NCBI GenBank assembly: GCA_045587445.1
Contig: JAZNCH010000031.1
Coordinates: 1 to 18,545, forward strand
DNA length: 18,545 nucleotides
Direction of reading: 5' to 3'
Origin: RGIG1995 sp045587445
GTDB lineage: Bacteria > Bacillota > Clostridia > Oscillospirales > CAG-272
Position numbers and translations under genes: made by a program. This document shows, piece by piece, positions 1 through 7,309 of the stretch. Every line of letters starts with the position of its first letter. Within the stretch, counting starts at the first letter, position 1. The notes under the pieces are model-generated. The model was not told where the DNA came from, did not search any database, and worked only from the letters and a program-made list of their open reading frames with translations.

Positions 1-412
1 GCATAGAAAGAAATTCAACAGCCTTTTGTGTTGAAATACTGTACGTCTTGTTTTGAGCATCTATATAGTAAGCTTCTTCGGGGTTGGTCGTAAAGTAATA
101 CTTGTACTCCTTGTCCTTGTTGTAGCTTCTGTATACAGCCTTATAGTGCTCCATCTTTTTCATTTGCGCAGGGAGAGAGGGAAATTCCTTCGCGGTATCG
201 TTCATTTCAACGAAGAACGCAATCATCTCTTTTGATTCCTTGCTTTCCTTGTCGAAAACAAACTTTTTACCGTCAAGGTCAGTAACAGTCATTTTCTCGA
301 TCGTTCTCTCTGCAACAGGTGCATTTTGAGCAGATATATAATAAGCTGCAGCCAAGTATGTAGGAATAAATAACGCCAAAATAATAAGCGCAATAATTAT
401 TTTTTTCTTCAT
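1..412 (-). CDS. Membrane-anchored hypothetical protein, N-terminal part (runs off the window)
   Basis: The reading frame opens at the ATG at 412-410 and is still open at base 1, so 137 residues are visible and the C-terminus is missing. It has a strong Shine-Dalgarno GGAGGCGG at 424-417. The protein starts MKKKIIIALIILALFIPTYL, a typical uncleaved signal anchor or signal peptide without a lipobox cysteine. The rest is a charged, soluble, presumably extracytoplasmic domain rich in Lys, Glu and Tyr (for example TVTDLDGKKFVFDK and YKYYFTTNPEEAYYIDAQNK). I do not recognise the family. It resembles small Clostridia secreted proteins of unknown function. It has its own promoter (462-490), so it is probably transcribed alone or heads an operon to the left. 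Confidence 0.8.
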   Translation of the reverse strand, partial: MKKKIIIALIILALFIPTYLAAAYYISAQNAPVAERTIEKMTVTDLDGKKFVFDKESKESKEMIAFFVEMNDTAKEFPSLPAQMKKMEHYKAVYRSYNKDKEYKYYFTTNPEEAYYIDAQNKTYSISTQKAVEFLSM

Positions 413-426
413 TAAACCGCCTCCGA

Positions 427-442
427 TTGAAGTACACTTCAA
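427..442. repeat. Short inverted repeat in the leader of the first gene
   Basis: The sequence TTGAAGTACACTTCAA has two 7-nt arms (TTGAAGT/ACTTCAA) around AC. It lies between the predicted transcription start and the ribosome binding site, where a repressor operator or a small RNA hairpin could act. No regulator can be assigned. Confidence 0.4.
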
Positions 443-461
443 ATTATTTGTATTCCATTAT

Positions 462-490
462 ATTATATAATATTTTTTTTCGTAGGTCAA
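462..490 (-). promoter_or_regulatory. Promoter of the partial membrane-anchored gene
   Basis: On the minus strand a TTGACC -35 box (490-485) is followed after exactly 17 nt by a consensus TATAAT -10 box (467-462). This predicts a start near 454 and a leader of about 40 nt. The leader contains the 16-nt inverted repeat at 427-442. Confidence 0.75.
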
Positions 491-574
491 GGGTAAATGT
501 AATTATTTTAAAAAAAGGTTAGTGAATAACAAGACGTGTGAGGGATTTACCCACACACCTCTGTTGCATTATCA

Positions 575-616
575 ACAAAAAAGTATGCGTTCCGAAAAAA
601 TCGAAAACGCATACTT
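575..616 (-). terminator. Intrinsic terminator of the sodium:alanine symporter gene
   Basis: An 11-bp perfect stem (581-591 with 606-616, arm AAGTATGCGTT) lies 25 nt after the symporter stop. On the minus strand it is followed by a run of six T before TGTTGAT. Confidence 0.85.
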
Positions 617-641
617 AAGTTGAGGGAAAAGGTATATCTGA

Positions 642-2063
642 TTATTCGAGTTCGTTTTTGTTGCTTTTTGAAGCTTCTGCAACAACTTTACCGAGAGCGA
701 AGAGGGCGATAACGTTAGGGATAACCATAAGGTTATTGAACATATCGGTAAGCTCCCAAACGAGATCGTTTGAAAGAAGAGAGCCTGCAAATATAAACGC
801 AATTGCAATTATGGAATAAGCAACGTTGAACTTCTTGCCGAAGAGGTATACAGCGTTGATTCTTCCGAAGAGGTTCCAGCTGAGAATGGTGGAGAAAGCA
901 AAGAAGAACAAACAAATTGCAACGAAAATGTTACCAATAGAAGGAAGACCGAACGATGAACCGAATGCGATCTGTGCAAGGTTGGTTTTTGAAAGACCTG
1001 CCATTGATACTGCTTCTTCAAGGAATACACCGTTTGCAAAGTTTGCGGGATTGAGTGCACCGTCGCCTGTAAAGAAAACGGAAATAACAACAAGTGCTGT
1101 AAACGTAAGTACAACGAATGTATCAATAAACACACCTATCATAGCAACAACACCCTGGTCGTGAGGCTTTTTGACGTTTGCTTGAGCGTGAGCGTGAGGT
1201 GTTGAACCCATACCTGCTTCATTGGAGAAGAGACCTCTCTTTGCGCCCTGCGTAACTGCAAGGTAAATAGCACCGCCGATACTACCGCCGAGAGCAGCCT
1301 TTGCATTAAATGCATATTTGAAAATAGCTGCAAATGTTGCGGGAACGTTCTCAATATTAACAGCGAGAACTATTAGTCCGCCAATAATGTAAAGACCTGC
1401 CATAATAGGTACCAATTTTTCGGTTACCGAACCGAGTCTTTGAACGCCACCGATAAAGATAAGAGCTGAAATTGCGGCTACTGCCAAACCGATTATCCAA
1501 CCGGGAATATTGAATGCATTGTTGCAAGCTTCAGCAATAGAGTTTGACTGAACCATCGAACCCATAAAGCCGAGAGCAAGCATAGCGGCAATTGCAAAGA
1601 AAGCTGCAAGGAATTTACCGAATTTACCTTTAAATACGCTTGTTATGTAATATACGGGACCACCCTTAACCGTGCCGTCTTCTTCAACGATACGGGTTTT
1701 CTGGGCGAGGACTGCTTCACCGTAAATAGTAGCCATACCAAAGAAGGCTATAATCCACATCCAGAAAATTGCACCGGGACCACCGATAAGAATAGCACCG
1801 CAAGCACCGACGATGTTACCTGTACCAACCTGCGCCGCAATGGCCGTCGCGAGCGATTGGAAAGAGCTTAAACCGGATTTTTGCTTTTTGCCGTTAAGTG
1901 AGAAGCTTGCAAACATTTTCTTCCAGCCTTCGCCAAAGCAGCGAACCTGAACGAAACGTGTTCTGATTGAATAATAGAGTCCGATACCTACAAGGAGAAT
2001 GATGAGAATGTAGTTTGACAAGTATGTATTGATACTTGCAACTATGTTGTACAAAAAGTCCAT
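642..2063 (-). CDS. Sodium:alanine/glycine symporter (AGCS family)
   Basis: The 473-residue product is a polytopic inner-membrane carrier that imports alanine or glycine with Na+. The length matches the AlsT/AgcS family (about 450-490). The family signature GLFSNEAGMGSTPHAHA is present, as are a conserved N-terminal segment (VQVRCF), the AAQVGTGNIVGACGAILIGG sodium/substrate-binding stretch, the GPGAIFWMWIIAFFGMAT segment and about eleven hydrophobic helices. The start at 2063 (MDFLYNIVAS) is chosen because AGGAGGG sits at 2077-2071. The longer in-frame start at 2153 would lie inside the leader terminator. A tandem glycine riboswitch upstream makes glycine a likely substrate and signal. Exact substrate preference, alanine versus glycine, cannot be read from the sequence. 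Confidence 0.95.
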   Translation of the reverse strand: MDFLYNIVASINTYLSNYILIILLVGIGLYYSIRTRFVQVRCFGEGWKKMFASFSLNGKKQKSGLSSFQSLATAIAAQVGTGNIVGACGAILIGGPGAIFWMWIIAFFGMATIYGEAVLAQKTRIVEEDGTVKGGPVYYITSVFKGKFGKFLAAFFAIAAMLALGFMGSMVQSNSIAEACNNAFNIPGWIIGLAVAAISALIFIGGVQRLGSVTEKLVPIMAGLYIIGGLIVLAVNIENVPATFAAIFKYAFNAKAALGGSIGGAIYLAVTQGAKRGLFSNEAGMGSTPHAHAQANVKKPHDQGVVAMIGVFIDTFVVLTFTALVVISVFFTGDGALNPANFANGVFLEEAVSMAGLSKTNLAQIAFGSSFGLPSIGNIFVAICLFFFAFSTILSWNLFGRINAVYLFGKKFNVAYSIIAIAFIFAGSLLSNDLVWELTDMFNNLMVIPNVIALFALGKVVAEASKSNKNELE

Positions 2064-2092
2064 ATATAGACCCTCCTGAAAATAAAAAATAT

Positions 2093-2140
2093 AACAAAAA
2101 AAGCAAAGCTGCGTTACCGAATGAAATGGATAACAGCTCT
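2093..2140 (-). terminator. Leader terminator (expression platform) of the glycine riboswitch
   Basis: On the minus strand, downstream of the aptamers, AGCTG...CAGCT arms with further TTAYC/GGTAA pairing form an imperfect hairpin. It is followed by TTTGCTTTTTTT, just before the symporter ribosome binding site. A terminator placed between aptamer and gene suggests transcriptional control. For an uptake gene, termination when glycine is abundant is the expected direction, but this is inferred. Confidence 0.6.
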
Positions 2141-2196
2141 GCGGAAAAATCATCGTTATGCAATAAAAACAATACGATTAAAAAGAGGGTATATTA

Positions 2197-2392
2197 ATTC
2201 CGTCCTTTTGCCTGAGAGATTCGCGGTAACATTTACCGTTTACACCTTCGGCACCCTGATGCTTTTAGCGAAGCGAGGGATTCTCCGGAGTGCTATCCGC
2301 TTACAGTCTTATCTGAAAAACAGATTCCTGAGAGGTTTACTCCTTCGGCACGGAAAACTTTCCGAATTTCCTGCAAGCTTCATTTAGCGGAT
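2197..2392 (-). promoter_or_regulatory. Tandem glycine riboswitch
   Basis: Two glycine aptamers lie in tandem on the minus strand. Each shows the family core GCCGAAGG (2349-2342 and 2252-2245) followed by CTCTCAGG (2335-2328 and 2218-2211). The second ends with the hallmark CTCTCAGGCAAAAGGACGGA, and its 5' side has the GGAGAAT purine strand near 2288-2282. The first aptamer lies at about 2390-2300 and the second at about 2300-2197, separated by a short linker. This architecture binds glycine. It precedes a sodium:alanine/glycine symporter gene, a known riboswitch target. The leader carries a terminator-like hairpin at 2093-2140. Confidence 0.93.
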
Positions 2393-2413
2393 TATGCAAT
2401 TTTAACATTATTA

Positions 2414-2441
2414 ATTATATCATATCCAAGAAAAAAATCAA
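2414..2441 (-). promoter_or_regulatory. Promoter of the glycine riboswitch-symporter unit
   Basis: On the minus strand TTGATT (2441-2436), a 16-nt spacer and TATAAT (2419-2414) predict a start near 2407, just before the first aptamer. Confidence 0.7.
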
Positions 2442-2485
2442 TATATTTAGTCGACATAATTGCATAAAATCTTTGCCTAAAATTG

Positions 2486-2533
2486 TACAAAAGCACCAAA
2501 GAATGCTGTGAGTTGTACTTTTTTGGTGCTTTT
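2486..2533 (-). terminator. Intrinsic terminator after the ECF S-component gene
   Basis: The arms AAAAGCACCAAA (2489-2500) and TTTTGGTGCTTTT (2521-2533) pair around a loop of about 20 nt. T-rich sequence flanks both ends, so it could work in both directions. The minus-strand gene ending at 2638 is the obvious client. The loop and flank also contain two TTGTAC/GTACAA words that can pair alternatively. Confidence 0.65.
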
Positions 2534-2637
2534 TAGGTGTTTTTTATAATTGTATTTCTATAGCAATGACGTTAAATTTATCTACATTTTCCGATATTAT
2601 GTAAGTATGTTCGGTTATTTAAAGGGTAACCGTAAAT

Positions 2638-3165
2638 TTATTTTATCATACCAATTATCTTCGTCTTTTTCAAAACTTTAAGTAACAGCACAGCGCCGAC
2701 AATACCAAAAATGCCTTGTATGCAGTTGCCGGGAATACCGACCAATGCACCCGCATATCCCACCATAAACTGACCTTCGTAGAAAAGATAACCCAATATC
2801 ATTATAGCCTCTGCAACTATTCCGCCGACCGATACGGCAAAAGCTTTATAACTATCTTTATTCTTTGACAGCATTTTGTAAACGTAAAAGGCGGCAACGC
2901 CCATAAGTGTCTTTATAACAAAAGTAGCAGGAACGTAAACAACGTATCCGTGAATTAAATCTGTGAAAGCAGAACCTATTCCACCGGCAAGACTGCCGTA
3001 AATGGGGCCTAAAAGGAGTGGTGAGGTTATAACGAGCGTGTCTCCCAAATTCACGTAACCCGTCTGCATACCGGGCACGTGTATATGAATCAGTGTCGCA
3101 ACAAACGTAAGTGCGGCAAAAAGCGACGCCATTACTATCATTCGTGTGGAATTGGTTGTTTTCAT
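2638..3165 (-). CDS. ECF transporter S component (substrate-binding membrane protein), possibly vitamin B6
   Basis: The 175-residue protein has about five to six hydrophobic helices. It shows the pattern of ECF S components of the riboflavin-transporter-like family: an N-terminal MKTTNSTRMIVMASLFAALT helix, then VNLGDTLVITSPLLLGPIYG and GGIGSAFTDLIHGYVVYVPA. S components bind a vitamin or precursor and dock on a shared EcfA/A'/T module encoded elsewhere. The start at 3165 has AGGAG at 3180-3176. An in-frame ATG at 3207 lacks a site and would overlap the promoter region. The gene diverges from a MocR/PdxR-type regulator. These PLP-dependent regulators often control pyridoxal phosphate supply, so a B6 vitamer is a reasonable substrate, by inference only. 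Other vitamins remain possible. Confidence 0.88.
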   Translation of the reverse strand: MKTTNSTRMIVMASLFAALTFVATLIHIHVPGMQTGYVNLGDTLVITSPLLLGPIYGSLAGGIGSAFTDLIHGYVVYVPATFVIKTLMGVAAFYVYKMLSKNKDSYKAFAVSVGGIVAEAIMILGYLFYEGQFMVGYAGALVGIPGNCIQGIFGIVGAVLLLKVLKKTKIIGMIK

Positions 3166-3195
3166 AGTAAAAAATCTCCTTGACTGTTTGCTTAA

Positions 3196-3211
3196 TTTAT
3201 TGTACAATAAA
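3196..3211. promoter_or_regulatory. Perfect 16-bp palindrome in the divergent promoter region
   Basis: TTTATTGTACAATAAA is a perfect palindrome centred between the S-component gene and the MocR-type regulator. It includes a TACAAT word that can serve as -10 for the minus-strand gene. It is a plausible operator for the regulator, though binding is not shown. Confidence 0.45.
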
Positions 3212-3258
3212 ACTGGATATACAAAAATATTCAGAACAGGAGTATTTTATAATACCAG

Positions 3259-4344
3259 ATGAAGTATTTTATAAATCAAAACGATGAAAAAAGCGCATAT
3301 TTGCAGATATACGAGCAGATTCGAAAGGATATAATAGAGTGTGTATATCCTTTTGGGACAAAATTACCGTCAAAGCGCTTATTGTCCGATGAAGCGGGCG
3401 TTAGTGTAATAACCGTAGAACACGCGTACACTCTTTTATGCGACGAGGGATATATTGAGCCCAAAGAGAGAAGCGGATATTTTGTAATATACAGGCAAAC
3501 CGATTTTTTTGCAGTTGACTACGTTTCCGAAAAAAGCTATACGGAAAGAGAGGTTAGACACAGTGAGGTAAAGTCCGATTTTCCGTTTTCGGTATTGGCA
3601 AAGGCTATGCGAAAGGTATTAAATGATTACGGAGAAAGCATATTTACCAAAACTACGAATACAGGGTGCAACGAAATCCGTACCGCTATTTCAAAATATC
3701 TTGTAAGAAGCAGAGGCATATACGCAACACCCGGGCAAATAGTAATTGGTTCGGGTGCTGAATATCTATACGGTATGGTAGTAACGATGTTGGGACGAGA
3801 CCGTATATACGCAATCGAAAAGCCGTCGTATGAAAAAATAGAACAAATATACAAAGCGAACGGTGTAGAGCTCGATATGTTAACATTAGGGCGTGACGGT
3901 ATAGACAGCAGAGAACTTGCTCGAACGTCAGCCTCGGTCTTGCATATTTCTCCGTATAGAAGCTTCCCAAGCGGTGTAACCGCAACGGCAACAAAGCGAA
4001 AAGAATATTTATATTGGGCATCGACAAAAGACAGATACATAATAGAAGATGATTTTGAGTCGGAATTTACTTTATCAAGGAAGCCCGAGGAAACCGTATT
4101 TTCATTAGCAGACGGAAACAACATTATATATATGAATACGTTTTCAAAGACCGTCAGCCCATCGTTGCGCGTGGGATATATGGTATTACCAAAGAATTGT
4201 ATAGAGATATTTGACAAAAATGTAGGATTTTATACCTGCCCCGTCCCCGCGTTTGAACAGCTTGTTTTGGCAGAACTGATAAACAACGGGGATTTTGAAA
4301 GGCACATAAACCGCGTAAGAAGACAAAAAAGAAAAGAGACCTAA
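3259..4344 (+). CDS. MocR/PdxR-type transcriptional regulator, C-terminally truncated
   Basis: The protein fuses an N-terminal GntR-type winged helix (residues about 12-78, with LPSKRLLSDEAGVSVITVEH) to a fold-type I aminotransferase domain that binds PLP as an effector. The PLP lysine is K297 in FSKTVSPSLRVGYM, and the cofactor-binding acidic stretch is IEDDFESEF (262-270). Such regulators are usually about 450-480 residues. This one stops at 361, directly after FERHINRVRRQKRKET, where homologues continue for roughly another 100 residues forming the small domain. The stop is followed at once by a terminator, so the tail looks deleted rather than frameshifted. AGGAG (3238-3242) is about 16 nt from the ATG, unusually far. 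A TATAAT at 3248-3253 would even make the transcript nearly leaderless. It may be non-functional. Confidence 0.85.
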   Translation: MKYFINQNDEKSAYLQIYEQIRKDIIECVYPFGTKLPSKRLLSDEAGVSVITVEHAYTLLCDEGYIEPKERSGYFVIYRQTDFFAVDYVSEKSYTEREVRHSEVKSDFPFSVLAKAMRKVLNDYGESIFTKTTNTGCNEIRTAISKYLVRSRGIYATPGQIVIGSGAEYLYGMVVTMLGRDRIYAIEKPSYEKIEQIYKANGVELDMLTLGRDGIDSRELARTSASVLHISPYRSFPSGVTATATKRKEYLYWASTKDRYIIEDDFESEFTLSRKPEETVFSLADGNNIIYMNTFSKTVSPSLRVGYMVLPKNCIEIFDKNVGFYTCPVPAFEQLVLAELINNGDFERHINRVRRQKRKET

Positions 4345-4350
4345 AAAAAC

Positions 4351-4390
4351 ATCTTGCCACAAAACGTAAAAATATGTTTTATGGCAAGAT
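4351..4390. terminator. Bidirectional terminator between convergent genes
   Basis: ATCTTGCCA (4351-4359) pairs with TGGCAAGAT (4382-4390), with extra AAAC/GTTT pairing inside. On the plus strand it is followed by ATTTATATTTTTT and on the minus strand by GTTTTTTT. It separates the MocR-type gene from the methyltransferase gene, whose stop is only 3 nt away. Confidence 0.8.
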
Positions 4391-4392
4391 AT

Positions 4393-5169
4393 TTATATTT
4401 TTTCGTATTCGGTAACAAGAAATTCAACCCTTGTTGTTAAGGCATTAAGGCTGTCAAGCTTTTGCCTGTCTGTCGGTGAAGTGTTGTAATAATACGGTGT
4501 CATTTTGAAGAGGGATACAATATCTTCATTCGTTTCAAGTGTTATATCATACTTCAGCTCGGTTGAAGATTTTATAATATATCCGTCTCTTTCGGGGTTA
4601 ACGTATTCGTTTTTATAAGGTACGTCATATACCGCCTTTTTCAGTTCAAATAGGTGGTTTTCCATAGGGGTAACCATTATAAGTCTGCCTTTTGGCTTCA
4701 GTATACGTAAAAACTCCGACGGACTGTCGGGTGCGAATATGTTTATACATACGTCAAATGAATTATCGGCAAAGGGCAATTCATATATACTTGCGACGGC
4801 AAAGGAGGCGTTTTTGCATCTTCGGGAAGCTACCTTCAAAGCTTCTTTGGATACGTCAATGCCCAAAAGAGTGTTGTCTTCTGCAAAAAGGCTTGTATAA
4901 TAACCCTCACCGCAACCTGCGTCAAGAACGGTATTTTCATTGCCTAATATATTGTTTACGGCTTCTCGCATAGGCGCATAGTAACCTTTTTCGAGGAAAG
5001 ACTGCCTTGCTTGTACCATAAGCTTGTCGTCGCCGTGATTGCCTTGCTTGTTTGACATAAGCAAATTAACATATCCTTGCTTAGCTTTATCAAAATTATG
5101 ATTGTTCGGACAAACAAAGCTTTTCTCAATCTCTGTCAGCCTTTCTTTACATACAGGACAAATGAACAT
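4393..5169 (-). CDS. rlmA: 23S rRNA (guanine-N1)-methyltransferase, RlmA family
   Basis: The 258-residue protein has the layout of RlmA(I)/RlmA(II) enzymes. An N-terminal zinc finger has C4, C7, C20 and H24 (CPVC...CPNNH), followed by the family segment KQGYVNLL. After about residue 80 comes a Rossmann SAM-binding domain with DAGCGEGYY (83-91), GIDVSKEA (103-110) and INIFAPDSPSEFLRIL. Family members methylate N1 of G745 or G748 in 23S rRNA hairpin 35, using S-adenosylmethionine. Gram-positive members usually act on G748, so that position is the likelier one, but the sequence alone does not decide it. The ribosome binding site is weak (GGGA), and no promoter is evident in the 74-nt gap upstream, so it may be co-transcribed with the DUF4317 gene. 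Confidence 0.88.
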   Translation of the reverse strand: MFICPVCKERLTEIEKSFVCPNNHNFDKAKQGYVNLLMSNKQGNHGDDKLMVQARQSFLEKGYYAPMREAVNNILGNENTVLDAGCGEGYYTSLFAEDNTLLGIDVSKEALKVASRRCKNASFAVASIYELPFADNSFDVCINIFAPDSPSEFLRILKPKGRLIMVTPMENHLFELKKAVYDVPYKNEYVNPERDGYIIKSSTELKYDITLETNEDIVSLFKMTPYYYNTSPTDRQKLDSLNALTTRVEFLVTEYEKI

Positions 5170-5200
5170 AATAAATCCCTTTTTAAAGTTTTTGAAGATT

Positions 5201-5232
5201 CTTAAGAAACTTTTTTCAAAAAGTTTCTTAAG
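5201..5232. repeat. Perfect 15-bp hairpin between the DUF4317 and rlmA genes
   Basis: CTTAAGAAACTTTTT (5201-5215) is an exact reverse complement of 5218-5232 with only 2 nt between the arms. It is not followed by a T-run on either strand, so it is not a classic terminator. Part of the arm (AAGTTT, TTAAGA) recurs beside it as AAAGTTTTTGAAGATTCTTAAG. It could be an intercistronic RNA-processing or stability hairpin, or a dispersed repeat. Confidence 0.55.
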
Positions 5233-5243
5233 GCTATATACTC

Positions 5244-6371
5244 TTACTTTATATCAATATCTATTCCGTTCAGTTCGACTCCGCCTTCGGCGCGAATCAA
5301 TATATATTTCACCCCATTTATTATCTGTGTGGAAACGAGGTCTTTTCTTTCGGGGTTGACTTTTATTGAAACGTCGGCAGTTTCAAGCTGGAATTTGTTT
5401 ACTTCTACAATGCTTTTGGGGGCGATTTCGGCATTTTTTCCGAATTGCTCGTCAAATTTTGTTCCGAACTCTTCCACCTTTTCTTGTTCTATACCCGCAT
5501 ATTGCAGTACTGTTTGCAGAGTTTCTTTTGAAAGTGCCAAGGGTTCGTCGTCTTTTGAGTTTTTGTGTTCCTCGATAAGCTCGGCGACCTGCTCGTGAAC
5601 TGTTTTTACTACCTCGAAATCGCATTCGTCTATAAGAGTATCTTTCAAGCAACAGCCGAAATTTTCTTTTTGTTCTGCGGCTGACATAGGCAGGTCAACG
5701 TTAAATAGATTTTGTATAAAATCTGAGTGGATATTTGAAATGTCTCTTGTGTAATAAAGCGTACTGTAAATATTTGCAGCTCTGTTGTCGAATGCGGGGA
5801 ACATAAATCCAAGCTCTGTCGAGCCGAGTACCGTTTGAAGAGATACAGAACGCAAAAGATTGTCCTCATTTTTAAAATACAGCCCTGTGGAAAGGGGCTT
5901 TATGGGACAGATACTGCAGATTATATAGGGGAACATTTGCGAAGAAACGTCATTTTTTCCACCGTCTTTTAAATATGAGAAAACATCGTACGTATCGTAT
6001 GCTATAAGTATTGCAAAGCCGCCTTCAAATTTTACGCTGTCAATAACCTTTGCGTAAAATTTGTTGAGAGCTTCTTCGTCTTTAAGTCCGGATGAGCGTA
6101 AAGCAGAAAGAAGTCCGTGTTCTTCACTGCCTTCGACTTGCTTTGTGCTGAAGTTAAGAGTAAGCAAATTTGTGCCGAGAGAACCCGAAAGCGTCTTTTT
6201 CATTACCGCAAGGAGCTTTTCCGATTCTTCGGTCGAAACTGTAGCTAACGGCTGTGAAAAATTTGCAACTATATTCTTTGTGGAATTTACGATACAGCCG
6301 CGTATGTAAGTTATATTGTTTTTATCGGGGCGAAAGCGTCGGCGTATTTCCCGTAGATCTTTGTCTGTCAT
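5244..6371 (-). CDS. DUF4317 family protein
   Basis: The 375-residue, mostly soluble protein matches the DUF4317 family of Clostridia by its opening (LREIRRRFRPDKNNITYIRGC) and by the conserved KKTLSGSLGTNLL and EEHGLLSALRSSGLKDEEAL blocks. The function of this family is unknown. There is no signal peptide and no obvious transmembrane helix, so it is probably cytoplasmic. The start at 6371 is supported by AGGAG at 6383-6379. The C-terminal quarter (after about residue 270) is acidic and may form a separate domain. It is followed by a hairpin and the rlmA gene, with which it may form a transcription unit. Confidence 0.88.
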   Translation of the reverse strand: MTDKDLREIRRRFRPDKNNITYIRGCIVNSTKNIVANFSQPLATVSTEESEKLLAVMKKTLSGSLGTNLLTLNFSTKQVEGSEEHGLLSALRSSGLKDEEALNKFYAKVIDSVKFEGGFAILIAYDTYDVFSYLKDGGKNDVSSQMFPYIICSICPIKPLSTGLYFKNEDNLLRSVSLQTVLGSTELGFMFPAFDNRAANIYSTLYYTRDISNIHSDFIQNLFNVDLPMSAAEQKENFGCCLKDTLIDECDFEVVKTVHEQVAELIEEHKNSKDDEPLALSKETLQTVLQYAGIEQEKVEEFGTKFDEQFGKNAEIAPKSIVEVNKFQLETADVSIKVNPERKDLVSTQIINGVKYILIRAEGGVELNGIDIDIK

Positions 6372-6431
6372 ATTTATTCTCCTAATTAAAGATTACTATT
6401 GGCAAAAACTTATTTTAGAAACTTGGATTAA

Positions 6432-6460
6432 AGTTTATCATTTTTTTTAAAAAAAGTCAA
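6432..6460 (-). promoter_or_regulatory. Candidate promoter of the DUF4317 gene
   Basis: TTGACT (6460-6455) and TAAACT (6437-6432) are 17 nt apart on the minus strand, with A/T tracts in the spacer. The -10 box is only 4/6, so this is moderate. Confidence 0.5.
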
Positions 6461-6507
6461 TGTTTTTACAAAGCGAACGAAGAAATACTTGGAGAACTGT
6501 GAAAATT

Positions 6508-6537
6508 AAAAAGCTTACCACGTGAGGTAAGCTTTTT
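6508..6537 (-). terminator. Intrinsic terminator after nadE
   Basis: A perfect 12-bp stem AAAAAGCTTACC (6508-6519) with GGTAAGCTTTTT (6526-6537) and a 6-nt loop lies 4 nt after the nadE stop codon. It ends in T-runs on both strands. Confidence 0.85.
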
Positions 6538-6540
6538 GAA

Positions 6541-7272
6541 TTATAATTCGGGTTTAAATGACGGCATAAGCTGAAGTTTAAATAAATTTGCTTTATGCTT
6601 TTTGTCGATAATTTCTTTTGTATTCTTGTCTTCGATTTCACCCGTTCTTATATATTTATCGAGAACGTCGTAGGTAAAACCGAGATTGTCTTCGTCGGTT
6701 TTACCGGAAAGACCGTCAATGGGCACTTTGTCAACCAAAATATCTGGTAAACCTAATGCTCTGCCGATTTCTTTTACCTCGGTTACCGTAAGATTGGAAA
6801 GGGGCGAAAAATCACCTGCTGCGTCGCCGTATCTTGTGGAATAGCCTACCCAATCTTCAGAAAGGTTGCAGGTGTTTACTACTCTGCCTTTTAACGATTG
6901 ACCTATCATATAGACTGTGGACATTCTTATTCTCGGCGGAAGATTTATAACGGACTGGCGTGAAAGAGGAAAGTTTTCGGGTAAAGCATTTGTTAATTCG
7001 TCAACGGCGGACTTTATGTTAATTTCGTAGCGTTTTATACCGAGGTGGTCGCAGAGCAGATATGCCATGTCTATATCGTGCTGTTCACCGCATGGCATTA
7101 AAATGCCGATAACTCTGTCCTTGCCCAAGGCTTCAACGCAGAGAGCAGCCGCGACGGAGCTGTCTTTTCCACCCGAAATGCCTATTATCGCATTGCAGTC
7201 TTTGCCGTTTTCTTCAAAAAAACTTCTAATCCATTCTACGCATTTATTTTTTGTTTTTATTGCATCAAACAT
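6541..7272 (-). CDS. nadE: NH3-dependent NAD+ synthetase
   Basis: The enzyme amidates nicotinic acid adenine dinucleotide to NAD+ using ATP and ammonia, the last step of NAD biosynthesis in the cytoplasm. The 243-residue protein has the PP-loop SGGKDSS (33-39), the NTCNLSEDWVGYSTRYGDAAGDFSPL block that shapes the ATP/deamido-NAD site, and the VDKVPIDGLSGKTDEDNLGFTY segment. The length fits the short, ammonia-using form without a nitrilase-type glutaminase domain. The start at 7272 is the only good in-frame ATG. The purine-rich AGGCGG is about 15 nt upstream, so initiation may be modest. It has its own promoter and terminator and appears monocistronic. Confidence 0.94.
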   Translation of the reverse strand: MFDAIKTKNKCVEWIRSFFEENGKDCNAIIGISGGKDSSVAAALCVEALGKDRVIGILMPCGEQHDIDMAYLLCDHLGIKRYEINIKSAVDELTNALPENFPLSRQSVINLPPRIRMSTVYMIGQSLKGRVVNTCNLSEDWVGYSTRYGDAAGDFSPLSNLTVTEVKEIGRALGLPDILVDKVPIDGLSGKTDEDNLGFTYDVLDKYIRTGEIEDKNTKEIIDKKHKANLFKLQLMPSFKPEL

Positions 7273-7309
7273 TATAATAGAATACCGCCTATAGTTATTT
7301 AATAATTAT

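Noticed and set aside
53..235. 60-residue plus-strand hydrophobic ORF
   Set aside because: It lies opposite the partial minus-strand gene that has a signal anchor, promoter and ribosome binding site.
536..558. GTGTGAGGG/CCCACACAC inverted repeat as a second terminator
   Set aside because: The stem has a mismatch, lacks a T-run on either strand, and the hairpin at 575-616 already accounts for termination of the symporter gene.
2121..2387. 88-residue plus-strand ORF over the riboswitch
   Set aside because: It is antisense to the tandem glycine riboswitch and leader terminator and has no recognisable domain.
3627..4217. 196-residue minus-strand ORF opposite the MocR-type gene
   Set aside because: It is a long antisense shadow of a well-supported coding sequence, without a ribosome binding site or domain.
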